Source: JBJKRF01 sp046704785 (lineage in GTDB: Bacteria; Chloroflexota; Anaerolineae; Anaerolineales; Villigracilaceae). Taken from it: a stretch of DNA of 39,672 bases. Below are positions 33,334 through 39,672 of this stretch, piece by piece; positions within the stretch are counted from its first letter, which is position 1, and each line of letters starts with the position of its first letter. A program made the position numbers and the translations under genes. The stretch covers positions 1-39,672 of the forward strand of contig JBJKRF010000073.1 of NCBI GenBank assembly GCA_046704785.1, read 5' to 3'. The notes under the pieces are model-generated. The model had not been told where the DNA came from. It worked only from the letters and a program-made list of their open reading frames with translations, and searched no databases.

Positions 33334-35550
33334 GTGGACAATCTCTCCGGTTCCGTCGAACGCATCACCTACTACAATCCCGAAAATGGATATACCGTTC
33401 TACGGCTGCGCCCCGAAGTATCCAGGGGAGGTCGTATTCCCGGCTTAAGCTACGACGGCCTGGTCACCGTGGTCGGCGCCCTGCCGGAACTCTCGCCCGG
33501 CGAACATCTGCGCCTGCAAGGGCGCTGGGATACTCATCCCAAACACGGCACGCAGTTCAAGGTCGAAGTCTGTGAACAGACCCTGCCGGCCAACGTGGCG
33601 GGTATCGAAAGTTATCTCGGCTCTGGGATGGTCAAAGGCATCGGGCCGAAGCTGGCCGAACGTATCGTGGCGCGTTTCAACGAAGAGACCTTTGAGATTA
33701 TCGAAAGCGCCCCGGTGCGCCTGCTGGAAGTGCCCGGCATTGGCCCGGACCGCACTGCGAAGATCACCGCTGCCTGGCAAGAACAGAAGCATGTGAAGGA
33801 GATTATGCTTTTCCTGCACAGCCACGGCGTCAGCACCAACCTGGCTGTCAAAATCTACAAAACCTACGGCGACCGGGCGCTTGAAACCGTCCAACAGGAC
33901 CCTTACCAGCTCGAGCGCGACATCTACGGGGTGGGGTTCAAGACCGCCGACCGCATCGCCCAGGCGCTTGGCCTGGCTCCCGACCATCCTTCACGTGTCG
34001 AAGCCGGCATCGTCTTCGCGTTGAACGAACTGATCGACGACGGCCACGTCTATGCGCCGCGAGACTTGCTGGCGCAACGGGCCCTCGATTTGCTGGGCGT
34101 CTCTCCAGACCTGATCGCCCCGGCGCTGGAACGCCTGGCCCAGGATCAGCGAATCCGCCCGGAATTGATCCCGTTTCCCAACAGGATGGACGAGTCGGCC
34201 CCGCTGGGAGTCGCCGAATCCCAGGCCGGATACGGCACCCCGGTCATTTATCTGACCCCGCTCTACTTCGGCGAAAAAGGGGTGGCCGAGCGCTTGAACC
34301 TCCTGGCCTACCAGACGGAATCAAGCGGAGAACGCGTTCTGCTCTCGCTCCCCGGCGCGGAGTTGTCGGAGGAGCAGCGCAGCGCCCTGCACGTGGCGTT
34401 GACTCAACCGGTCAGCATTCTGACTGGCGGGCCGGGAACCGGAAAGACCACCTGCCTGAAAGCGCTGATCGGTGTGCTCGAGGCGCAGCACAAACGCTAT
34501 GCCCTGGCTTCTCCCACCGGACGGGCCGCCAAGCGCCTGTCCGAGGCCACCGGCCGCCCGGCCAGTACCATCCATCGTCTGCTCGAATTTTCCCCGCTGG
34601 ACGGTTTCAAACAGAATGAGGAGAATCCACTGGACGTTGATTTTTTGGTGATTGACGAGGCCTCCATGCTGGATATTCTGTTAGCCAACCATCTGCTCAA
34701 AGCCGTGCGGCCTGGTACGCATGTTCTGTTCGTGGGCGACGTGGACCAGTTGCCGTCGGTTGGGGCAGGGGATGTGCTGCGCGACCTGATTTCCAGCAAA
34801 ATTGCGCCTGTCACCCGTCTGACGACGATCTTTCGCCAAGCTGCCGATTCACAGATCATCACCAACGCTCATCTTGTTAATCAGGGCCGCATGCCGGTAT
34901 TCGCCAAGGAAAGCGGTGACTTCTTTCTCTTCCCGGCTGACGATGCGGCAGCGGCCGCAGACTGGGTGGTGGAAGTCGTCACTGAAAGGATTCCCCAGAA
35001 GTTCGGCTACGACCCCATCCGCGATATTCAAACGCTGTCCCCTGTTTATCGGGGGCCGGCGGGCGTCAACCTGCTCAACGAGCGTTTGCAGGAGAAGCTC
35101 AATCCGGCGGCATCCACTAAGAGCGAACGCCGGTTGTTCGGCGTCACTTTTCGTGTGGGCGACAAGGTGATGCAGACCTTGAACAATTACGATAAAGATG
35201 TTTTCAACGGGGATATTGGTTTTATTCGTTCCATTAATCTCATCGAGCACGCCCTGGCGGTGGACTTCGATGGCCGGGCGGTGGTCTATGACTGGAACGA
35301 GGCAGATGAATTGACCCTGGCTTACGCCATTTCCGTCCACAAAGCGCAGGGGTCGGAATTTCTGGTTGTGGTGCTGCCGGTTGTGACCCAGCACTACATG
35401 ATGCTCCAACGCAATCTGCTTTACACCGCCATCAGCCGCGCGCGTCGTCTATGCGTCCTGGCAGGCAGCCGGCAAGCTATCAATCGGGCCGTGCGAAACA
35501 ACAACGTAGCGCGACGTTTTACTGCCCTGGCATGGCGCCTGGAAAAATAA
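33334..35550 (+). CDS. recD2: RecD2-like ATP-dependent 5'-3' DNA helicase
   Basis: Protein of 738 residues, full length for RecD2. The N-terminus (SGSVERITYYNPENGYTVLRL) is the family's OB-like start. A helix-hairpin-helix element (LEVPGIGPDR) and a second helical region follow. The motor has Walker A GGPGTGKTT (about 365-373), DEASMLD (about 441-447), GDVDQLPSVGAGDVL and the late motif YAISVHKAQGSEF. It unwinds DNA with single-stranded 5' tails in repair, acting without RecBC. The GTG at 33334 fits the family start, has no ribosome site, and sits 7 bases after TATACT (33322-33327), hinting at a leaderless message. No link with the biosynthetic cluster. Confidence 0.95.
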   Translation: MDNLSGSVERITYYNPENGYTVLRLRPEVSRGGRIPGLSYDGLVTVVGALPELSPGEHLRLQGRWDTHPKHGTQFKVEVCEQTLPANVAGIESYLGSGMVKGIGPKLAERIVARFNEETFEIIESAPVRLLEVPGIGPDRTAKITAAWQEQKHVKEIMLFLHSHGVSTNLAVKIYKTYGDRALETVQQDPYQLERDIYGVGFKTADRIAQALGLAPDHPSRVEAGIVFALNELIDDGHVYAPRDLLAQRALDLLGVSPDLIAPALERLAQDQRIRPELIPFPNRMDESAPLGVAESQAGYGTPVIYLTPLYFGEKGVAERLNLLAYQTESSGERVLLSLPGAELSEEQRSALHVALTQPVSILTGGPGTGKTTCLKALIGVLEAQHKRYALASPTGRAAKRLSEATGRPASTIHRLLEFSPLDGFKQNEENPLDVDFLVIDEASMLDILLANHLLKAVRPGTHVLFVGDVDQLPSVGAGDVLRDLISSKIAPVTRLTTIFRQAADSQIITNAHLVNQGRMPVFAKESGDFFLFPADDAAAAADWVVEVVTERIPQKFGYDPIRDIQTLSPVYRGPAGVNLLNERLQEKLNPAASTKSERRLFGVTFRVGDKVMQTLNNYDKDVFNGDIGFIRSINLIEHALAVDFDGRAVVYDWNEADELTLAYAISVHKAQGSEFLVVVLPVVTQHYMMLQRNLLYTAISRARRLCVLAGSRQAINRAVRNNNVARRFTALAWRLEK

Positions 35551-35601
35551 CGTTTGGTCGAGAAGGAAAAGTTTTTCTTGAAGATTCTTGGTTCTGTATG
35601 A

Positions 35602-35722
35602 AAAGTGTGCGAGGAATGTCACTGCGAGAAGCCGCACTTTGGCGATGAAGCAGTCTCCTTCATCAAAAGGTTAGATTGCTCCACTCGCGAAGAACGCTCG
35701 TTCGCAATGACATGCACACTTT
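35602..35722. repeat. 121-bp inverted-repeat (MITE-like) element
   Basis: The right end, 35702-35722, has the reverse complement AAAGTGTGC-ATGTCATTGCGA. The left end reads AAAGTGTGC (35602-35610), a 5-base insertion, then ATGTCACTGCGA (35616-35627), so the termini pair almost perfectly. Inside is a second inverted pair around GAAGCAGTCTCC and TTAGATTGCTCC. No transposase is present. It begins 51 bases after recD2 and could also end its transcript. The related, degenerate copy is at 27507-27599. The rest of 35723-36072 contains the ArsR promoter region and nothing else I can name. Confidence 0.75.
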
Positions 35723-35923
35723 CAATAGAGGAGCCAGGTTCTTTTGGATTTTCCGTGATTAGGGATGCAAATGTGAAGTGCGGGCAAAACGCTCGCAAAA
35801 TTTACTCAGAACTGTTTTCCAGACACGATGGGGGAGTCGCGCTATCAATTTTTTCTATCGCCAGCTATCAATAAGTCGGAAGCCGTTTGTGGTAACCATC
35901 ACTTGTGAAACTTTGTGATCGAA

Positions 35924-35945
35924 CTTAATCTATACATGAATTAAG
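35924..35945. promoter_or_regulatory. Possible ArsR operator upstream of the sulfur operon
   Basis: CTTAAT (35924-35929) and ATTAAG (35940-35945) form an inverted repeat around a TATACA that could be a -10 element. It is about 130 bases upstream of the ArsR gene, and such repressors often bind a palindrome over their own promoter. The arms are short, so support is weak. Confidence 0.25.
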
Positions 35946-36072
35946 CAAGTTGTGGAATGACTGACTCTTTGGAATTCTTTCGTGGCGGAGATGCAGGAGA
36001 GAAGCGATGTTTGCCTTGCCCATTTTGGGCCGAACTATTTTATCGTCCTGGTTCCCGGAGACCTGAATATTG

Positions 36073-36405
36073 ATGCAGACACGCTCAACTATTTCTGACG
36101 AGGCCCAGGAATTATCCCAGTGCCGGTCCGCTCTCTGCCGGATTTTCAGCAATCCGCAGCGGATTCTGATTTTGTGGCTACTGGCAGATGGCGAACGGAC
36201 GGTGACCGAGATTGCCCTGGCATTAGGCGCCTCGCTGCCGGGCGCTTCGCAACACCTGCGGCTGATGGAATTAAGCAACGTCATCGAATCCAGGCGGGAA
36301 GGCCACAACATTTACTATCGCGTTGCCGATAACGGACTTTTGGAAAATTGTGCTATTTTGGCGAACCGACCCAAAGACAAGTTGATGGAAGTGAAATTAC
36401 CCTGA
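36073..36405 (+). CDS. ArsR-family regulator
   Basis: About 110 residues with the winged-helix ArsR fold: an FSNPQRILILWLLADGERTVTEIA helix pair, the recognition helix GASQHLRLMELSNVI and the wing SRREGHNIYYRV. The classical metal motif (ELCVCD) is absent. Cysteines are at 17, 22 and 93, an arrangement that might sense persulfide or redox state like SqrR/BigR, which would fit the downstream TusA and Hdr-like genes; this is inference. The ATG at 36073 is preferred over the overlapping TTG, with GGAG about 13 bases upstream. It is followed 20 bases later by the TusA-like gene and probably autoregulates the operon. Confidence 0.85.
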   Translation: MQTRSTISDEAQELSQCRSALCRIFSNPQRILILWLLADGERTVTEIALALGASLPGASQHLRLMELSNVIESRREGHNIYYRVADNGLLENCAILANRPKDKLMEVKLP

Positions 36406-36425
36406 TCCATACGAAGGAGAACCCT

Positions 36426-36680
36426 ATGACTACCTTGGATATTTCTACATTGCAGGCTGCCAGAGTTGTCGATGCCCGCGCCATGTCCTGCCCGGGCCCG
36501 CTGCTCGAAGCCAAGAAAGGTATTGCCGCTGTGAAGATTGGTGAAGTGCTGGAAATTTGGTCCGGCGACAGCAACACCAAGAACGACATGCCGCGTTGGT
36601 GCGAAAAGGTCGGGCACGAGTTTCTGGGCGTCTTGCAAGGCGACGGTTACGAGCGTTTATTCATCCGTCGGCTGAAATAA
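36426..36680 (+). CDS. TusA/SirA-like sulfurtransferase
   Basis: Protein of 84 residues of the TusA (SirA/YeeD) family. The characteristic DARAMSCPGPLLEAKK block places the sulfur-carrying cysteine in CPGP near residue 22. TusA proteins carry persulfide sulfur between enzymes; forms next to Hdr-like genes deliver sulfur to or from electron-transfer complexes. A second cysteine (WCEKVG) is also present. AGGAGA precedes the ATG at 36426 at good spacing. The gene lies between the ArsR regulator and the MvhD-like gene, 7 bases before the latter, so it is part of one operon. Confidence 0.9.
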   Translation: MTTLDISTLQAARVVDARAMSCPGPLLEAKKGIAAVKIGEVLEIWSGDSNTKNDMPRWCEKVGHEFLGVLQGDGYERLFIRRLK

Positions 36681-36687
36681 GACCGCG

Positions 36688-37131
36688 ATGAACGCGCAGA
36701 CCCAACAGCCCAGAATCCTGATTCTGGGCACGCTTTCGGGTGGCTATGCCGGCGCCGATTCGACCGGGCAGAGTCATCTTGAGTATCCGGCCAACACCTA
36801 CATCCTGCCGGTGATGTCGCCGGTCATGTTCCCGCCAGAATTTTATCTGCGGGCCTTTGAGCGTGGCATTGACGGGATCATCGTCATGTACAGCGGCACC
36901 GACAGCCCCTACAAGGTCGAAGCCGATGGGACGGCCAAACTGATCAATCGCGCCTACGCCCTGATGAAGGGACGCGGCCTCGACATCCGCCGCCTGCGCT
37001 TGGCTGCCATCTGTACGGTCTGTGTCAAGCCTTTCCTGAAAGAAGTCAACCAGATGAACGACCTGCTCAAGAGCCTGGGCTTTGCCAGGGACGAACTCGC
37101 CGCATCGGCGGCGGAGGGCGCTCATGGATAA
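36688..37131 (+). CDS. MvhD-like subunit lacking the iron-sulfur cysteines
   Basis: Protein of 147 residues whose overall pattern matches the F420-non-reducing hydrogenase iron-sulfur subunit MvhD/HdrA-linked delta subunit: a short Rossmann-like beta-alpha fold, AFERGIDGIIVMYSG, then RGLDIRRLRLA and a helical tail. In the family four or five cysteines (CxxC near the start, VPC, GCHPGDCHY) hold a [2Fe-2S] cluster. Here they read TLSGG, VMSPV and MYSGTDSPY, so the cluster is probably absent. A late CTVC (about 110-113) remains. It may keep only a structural role bridging HdrA to an electron donor. It overlaps the HdrA-like gene by 8 bases. Confidence 0.75.
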   Translation: MNAQTQQPRILILGTLSGGYAGADSTGQSHLEYPANTYILPVMSPVMFPPEFYLRAFERGIDGIIVMYSGTDSPYKVEADGTAKLINRAYALMKGRGLDIRRLRLAAICTVCVKPFLKEVNQMNDLLKSLGFARDELAASAAEGAHG

Positions 37132-38008
37132 CCTGCGCGTGGACGCATTGGTCATCGGCGGCGGCATCGCCGGGATGCAAGCCTGCCTCGACCTGGCCGA
37201 CCAGGGCTTTCAGGTGGCGCTGATCGAGCGCGAAGCCAGCATCGGCGGGCGCATGATCACGCTCAGCAAAGTCTTCCCCACGCTGGATTGCTGTAGCTGC
37301 ATCACCACGCCCAAGATGTCGGCGGTGGCCCACCATCCCAACATCCGCCTGTTCACCTACTGCGAGGTGCAGTCCGTGCAGGCGCAAGGGGGCGGGTTCG
37401 CGGCCAGCATCCTGCAAAAACCGCGCTATGTGGATGTTTCCAAGTGTACCGGCTGCCGCGACTGCGAATATGAATGCCCCATCACGGCCCCCAGCCCGTT
37501 CGACCGTGGACTGGGCGCCTATCGCGCCATCCGCGTGCCATTCTCCACCGCGGTTTCGCAGAAGGCCGTGCTCGGCCCGGAATACTGCCTGTGGTGCGGT
37601 AAGTGTGAGCAGGTCTGCCCGGTGGATGCGGTAGATTTTACCCAGCAGCCGGAAACGTTCCAGCTCACAGCGGCGGCGGTGGTCATGGCAACCGGCTTCG
37701 ACCTGACGCCGGTCGGATCCAAGAAGGAATATGGCGCGGGGGCGCTGCGCAACGTAATTGATCCGCTGATGATGGAACGCCTGCTGGCACCGACCGGCCC
37801 CTACGGGCGCGTCCTGCGCCCCGGCGATGGATTTGTCGCCGGCAGGAACGAGGAGGCAACCTCAGAACCTTCGGTGCTTGAATCTGATGTTTGCGACAGC
37901 ATCTCAGGCAAACCGGGGATGTCCGGCCAATCCACTCCACCCTCTGCAAGATGCCGGTCGATCATGCTGGGAAATTTACCCGGAATATCAACGTCGCCGA
38001 TCAGGTAG
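37124..38008 (+). CDS. hdrA: HdrA-like flavoprotein, 3' end lost
   Basis: The first about 236 residues are clear heterodisulfide reductase subunit A: the FAD motif IGGGIAG (11-17), the HdrA motif LDCCSCITTPK (about 54-64), and two [4Fe-4S] sets, C108/C111/C114/C118 and C155/C158/C161/C165. Homology stops at about GRVLRPGDG (near 37832), where HdrA normally continues with its second FAD half and more clusters. The remaining 58 residues read through DNA antisense to the thioredoxin gene and look like random sequence. HdrA passes electrons by flavin bifurcation with the MvhD subunit. The gene is therefore broken, by a real rearrangement or an assembly join. The start at 37124 has a GGAG-like site. 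Confidence 0.8.
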   Translation: MDNLRVDALVIGGGIAGMQACLDLADQGFQVALIEREASIGGRMITLSKVFPTLDCCSCITTPKMSAVAHHPNIRLFTYCEVQSVQAQGGGFAASILQKPRYVDVSKCTGCRDCEYECPITAPSPFDRGLGAYRAIRVPFSTAVSQKAVLGPEYCLWCGKCEQVCPVDAVDFTQQPETFQLTAAAVVMATGFDLTPVGSKKEYGAGALRNVIDPLMMERLLAPTGPYGRVLRPGDGFVAGRNEEATSEPSVLESDVCDSISGKPGMSGQSTPPSARCRSIMLGNLPGISTSPIR

Positions 38009-38322
38009 GTATCATCGATCACCAGGAAGGGAACACCCCCTGTGTTCAGACCGAATTTCTGCAAGGTGTTCTTGTAAAGGGTATATCCATCTGGTTGCGT
38101 TATATCGACCTTGGCGATCTCAAGTTGGCTGCCATACTTCTGGAATAAGGGAGGCAGGGTTTGAAAAATAATGGCTTGGCAATGAGGGCATCCCGGCATA
38201 TAAAACAGGACAGCATGTACTGTCGGGGGAGTGACCTGTGCGTGGGCAACGGAAAGGTTGGCGGAGAAAAAGAAAAACCCTGTCAGAAGCAGCAAAGTAG
38301 AAACCAGGCGACGATAATTCAT
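37801..38322 (-). CDS. Exported thioredoxin-like protein, C-terminus chimeric
   Basis: Protein of 173 residues. Residues 1-28 form a signal peptide (basic RR, long hydrophobic FLLL-FFFF core, AHA cleavage site). The thioredoxin fold follows: active site CPHC (45-48), KVDITQPDG and the cis-proline GGVPFLVIDD (about 95-104). Its role would be periplasmic or cell-surface disulfide chemistry. The last about 12 residues (TNPSPGRRTRP) come from DNA antisense to the hdrA part, so the natural C-terminus, perhaps a membrane-bound reductase domain as in some Chloroflexota proteins, was lost at the same junction. It starts by a 4-base overlap (ATGA) with trmO, so the two are coupled. Confidence 0.75.
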   Translation of the reverse strand: MNYRRLVSTLLLLTGFFFFSANLSVAHAQVTPPTVHAVLFYMPGCPHCQAIIFQTLPPLFQKYGSQLEIAKVDITQPDGYTLYKNTLQKFGLNTGGVPFLVIDDTYLIGDVDIPGKFPSMIDRHLAEGGVDWPDIPGLPEMLSQTSDSSTEGSEVASSFLPATNPSPGRRTRP

Positions 38323-38762
38323 GGGTTGCTCCGCATTTCGTACCAGCCGGTGCGAACGTCCACCCGCACGTCGAAGTCCGGCACGTAGGGCTTGATATCG
38401 AGTAGGGGCGTACCGTCGAGGACATCCACCCCTTCGATAGTGAGTATGTTGCCCTGACGGGCACCCAGACGGACAACCGACAGTCCGAGCGGATTGGGGC
38501 GGCAGGGATGGCGTGTGGCGAACAGGCCGCGTTCCTGGTCGTCCAGAAAAGGCTTGACGTGTAATGAGAACCCCGATGAGCGGTGGAACGCGTATAAGAG
38601 AATGATGTGTGAAAACCCGTCGATGTCTTGTAGCCCATCGCTGAAGGCTGGATCAACTTCCACCGAGCCAATAGCCTGGGAGCGCGAAGCCTGGATGGGA
38701 GTTTCGTCCTTCTCGTTGAACGGTGAATGGATCACGCCGATCGGGTGCATGGTGAATTCCAT
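38319..38762 (-). CDS. trmO: tRNA (t6A37) N6-methyltransferase TrmO/TsaA
   Basis: Protein of 147 residues, a single-domain form of TsaA/TrmO (the E. coli protein has an additional C-terminal region). Diagnostic are the N-terminal HPIGVIHSPF, then DIDGFSHIILLYAFH, FATRHPCRPNPLGLS and LDGTPLLDIKPYVP. The enzyme uses SAM to methylate N6 of the threonylcarbamoyladenosine 37 of threonine tRNAs. GGAGG about 7 bases upstream supports the ATG at 38762. It lies 81 bases after the XRE-cupin gene on the same strand and overlaps the thioredoxin gene by 4 bases. Confidence 0.92.
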   Translation of the reverse strand: MEFTMHPIGVIHSPFNEKDETPIQASRSQAIGSVEVDPAFSDGLQDIDGFSHIILLYAFHRSSGFSLHVKPFLDDQERGLFATRHPCRPNPLGLSVVRLGARQGNILTIEGVDVLDGTPLLDIKPYVPDFDVRVDVRTGWYEMRSNP

Positions 38763-38843
38763 CGACTTGCCTCCTACGTCCCGGAAGCGACCTCCGCGAC
38801 TAATATCGATTACATGACTTGTAGGTCTTGCTGACCGTTGCCT

Positions 38844-39497
38844 TCAGCCAAAATGACGCTCTGTTGGGCTATCGCGTACGTCGATGGGGCAAAGCACCAA
38901 CAGAACACGGGATGGGAGGCTAGAGACGTTTTTCCAGCGGTGCGGCAGGTAGGCCTCGAAGAACAAGCTATCGTCGGGGCCGAGCTGAAATTTCTGCTCG
39001 TCGATGGAGTAGATGATTTGGCCTTCGAGACAGTAGGCGAACTCGCGTCCGGTGTGCACGATGGGACTCTGGCCGCTATCGGCGCCGGGGTCCAGCGTCA
39101 CGATCATGGGTTCCGCGCCAAAACGGGACATCCCGGCAGCCAGATTCTCGATGCTGCTTTGTTTGAAAGCCATGCGCGGATGCTGTCCGTGTTTCTGATA
39201 GACAAGTTCCTTGACGCCGCGCTGCGCTTCGAAGAATTCAGTGATGGGAACTTGCAGGCTTTGTGCCAGTTGTTGCAGCGTGCTCACACTGGGGGAAGTC
39301 TGTTCGTTTTCGATCAGGCTGAGCGTATTGACGTTGAGCCCGCTCTGCTTTGCCAGCAATTTCATCGACAGGCCACGCAGTGTACGGATTTCGCGCACGC
39401 GTTGGCCGACGGTTGCGTTTGTATCGTCGGGGGTGGCTGCCAGCGGAACCGCTTTTTTTTCATTTCTTTTGTCATCGGAAAACACTCCAGTACCCAT
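38844..39497 (-). CDS. XRE-cupin transcriptional regulator
   Basis: Protein of 217 residues. A helix-turn-helix of the XRE type (about 30-86: VGQRVREIRTLRGLSMKLLAK...NTLSLIENEQTSPSVSTL) is joined to a C-terminal cupin fold (about 125-212: PMIVTLDPGADSGQS, HTGREFAYCLEG, LPHRWKN). Such proteins sense small molecules through the cupin and regulate amine, amino-acid or stress genes. The putative start ATG at 39497 lies inside a perfect palindrome and has no visible ribosome site, so the true start may differ. Autoregulation is likely. Confidence 0.9.
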   Translation of the reverse strand: MGTGVFSDDKRNEKKAVPLAATPDDTNATVGQRVREIRTLRGLSMKLLAKQSGLNVNTLSLIENEQTSPSVSTLQQLAQSLQVPITEFFEAQRGVKELVYQKHGQHPRMAFKQSSIENLAAGMSRFGAEPMIVTLDPGADSGQSPIVHTGREFAYCLEGQIIYSIDEQKFQLGPDDSLFFEAYLPHRWKNVSSLPSRVLLVLCPIDVRDSPTERHFG

Positions 39498-39519
39498 AAT
39501 ATTTACTAATATTATGGGT
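39492..39519. promoter_or_regulatory. Perfect 12-4-12 palindrome over the XRE-cupin start codon
   Basis: ACCCATAATATT (39492-39503), spacer TACT, AATATTATGGGT (39508-39519): the arms are exact reverse complements. The regulator's ATG (39497-39495) is inside the left arm. This is the expected form of an autorepression operator for a dimeric HTH protein. The region beyond, to 39672, is AT-rich and has no gene; TTGACA at 39571 could be a rightward promoter. Confidence 0.75.
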
Positions 39520-39672
39520 CTATTTTTGTTTTATTGCGATATTTAAACTTTACTTTCCGCTAACTGGTGTTTGACAAATTGGGAATACTGTGTATGCGTG
39601 AAAAACAGTCTTTTTGACAACTATTTAGAACTTTTCGTGCAGATTTTTGTTTTCTTCAAAGGCAGAATGAAC

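Noticed and set aside
27507..35722. CRISPR array
   Set aside because: The repeated words are inverted, only two copies exist, and there are no regular spacers or cas genes.
35605..35874. 89-codon frame after recD2
   Set aside because: It consists largely of the inverted-repeat element and has no protein-like pattern.

Overview
The window is a 39.7 kb bacterial chromosomal segment of medium GC content with compact, mostly operonic gene order. Several things point to the Chloroflexota, probably an Anaerolineae-like lineage: the FHA-ABC transporter fusion, the propeller lipoprotein, the pair of ABC1/UbiB kinases, and the dispersed 'GAAGCAAT ... CTCGCAATGACA' hairpin repeats. This placement is inferred from gene style; no phylogenetic marker is present.

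Layout. (1) 1-10621, all minus strand: two ABC1/UbiB-type kinases, one with degenerate catalytic motifs; a three-FHA-domain ABC exporter of the ABCG type; a propeller lipoprotein closed by a clear terminator; a small glycine-zipper membrane protein; and a pair of small charged proteins of unknown function. (2) 10622-11408: AT-rich, apparently non-coding leader. (3) 11409-32720, all plus strand: a 21.3 kb biosynthetic cluster. It holds a single-module type I PKS (KS-AT-DH-ACP, no KR), a HemN-like radical SAM enzyme, an NRPS (carrier-C-A-PCP-reductase), five tandem cytochrome P450 paralogues, a FabG-type SDR, a halogenase-like flavoprotein and a membrane-anchored tocopherol-methyltransferase-like enzyme. 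(4) 32756-35550: housekeeping yjbQ and recD2, followed by an inverted-repeat element. (5) 36073-37840: ArsR, TusA-like, cysteine-poor MvhD-like and 3'-truncated HdrA-like genes, a sulfur/electron-transfer operon cut off by a rearrangement. (6) 37801-39497, minus strand: XRE-cupin regulator with a perfect palindrome over its start codon, TrmO, and a secreted thioredoxin whose 3' end is also lost at the same junction.

How the cluster may work (inference). The PKS has no ketoreductase, and the separate SDR at 29016 is the obvious trans-acting KR. A KR-less iterative KS-AT-DH-ACP, a HemN-like radical SAM protein and a trans-KR is the set I recall for jawsamycin (FR-900848) polycyclopropane biosynthesis. 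A polyene or cyclopropanated acyl chain could pass to the NRPS, be amidated with one amino acid and be released reductively as an aldehyde or alcohol. The P450s, the flavoprotein and the methyltransferase would then tailor it. No thioesterase, phosphopantetheinyl transferase, ferredoxin, transporter or dedicated regulator lies inside the cluster.

I see no CRISPR array, rRNA, tRNA or transposase gene.
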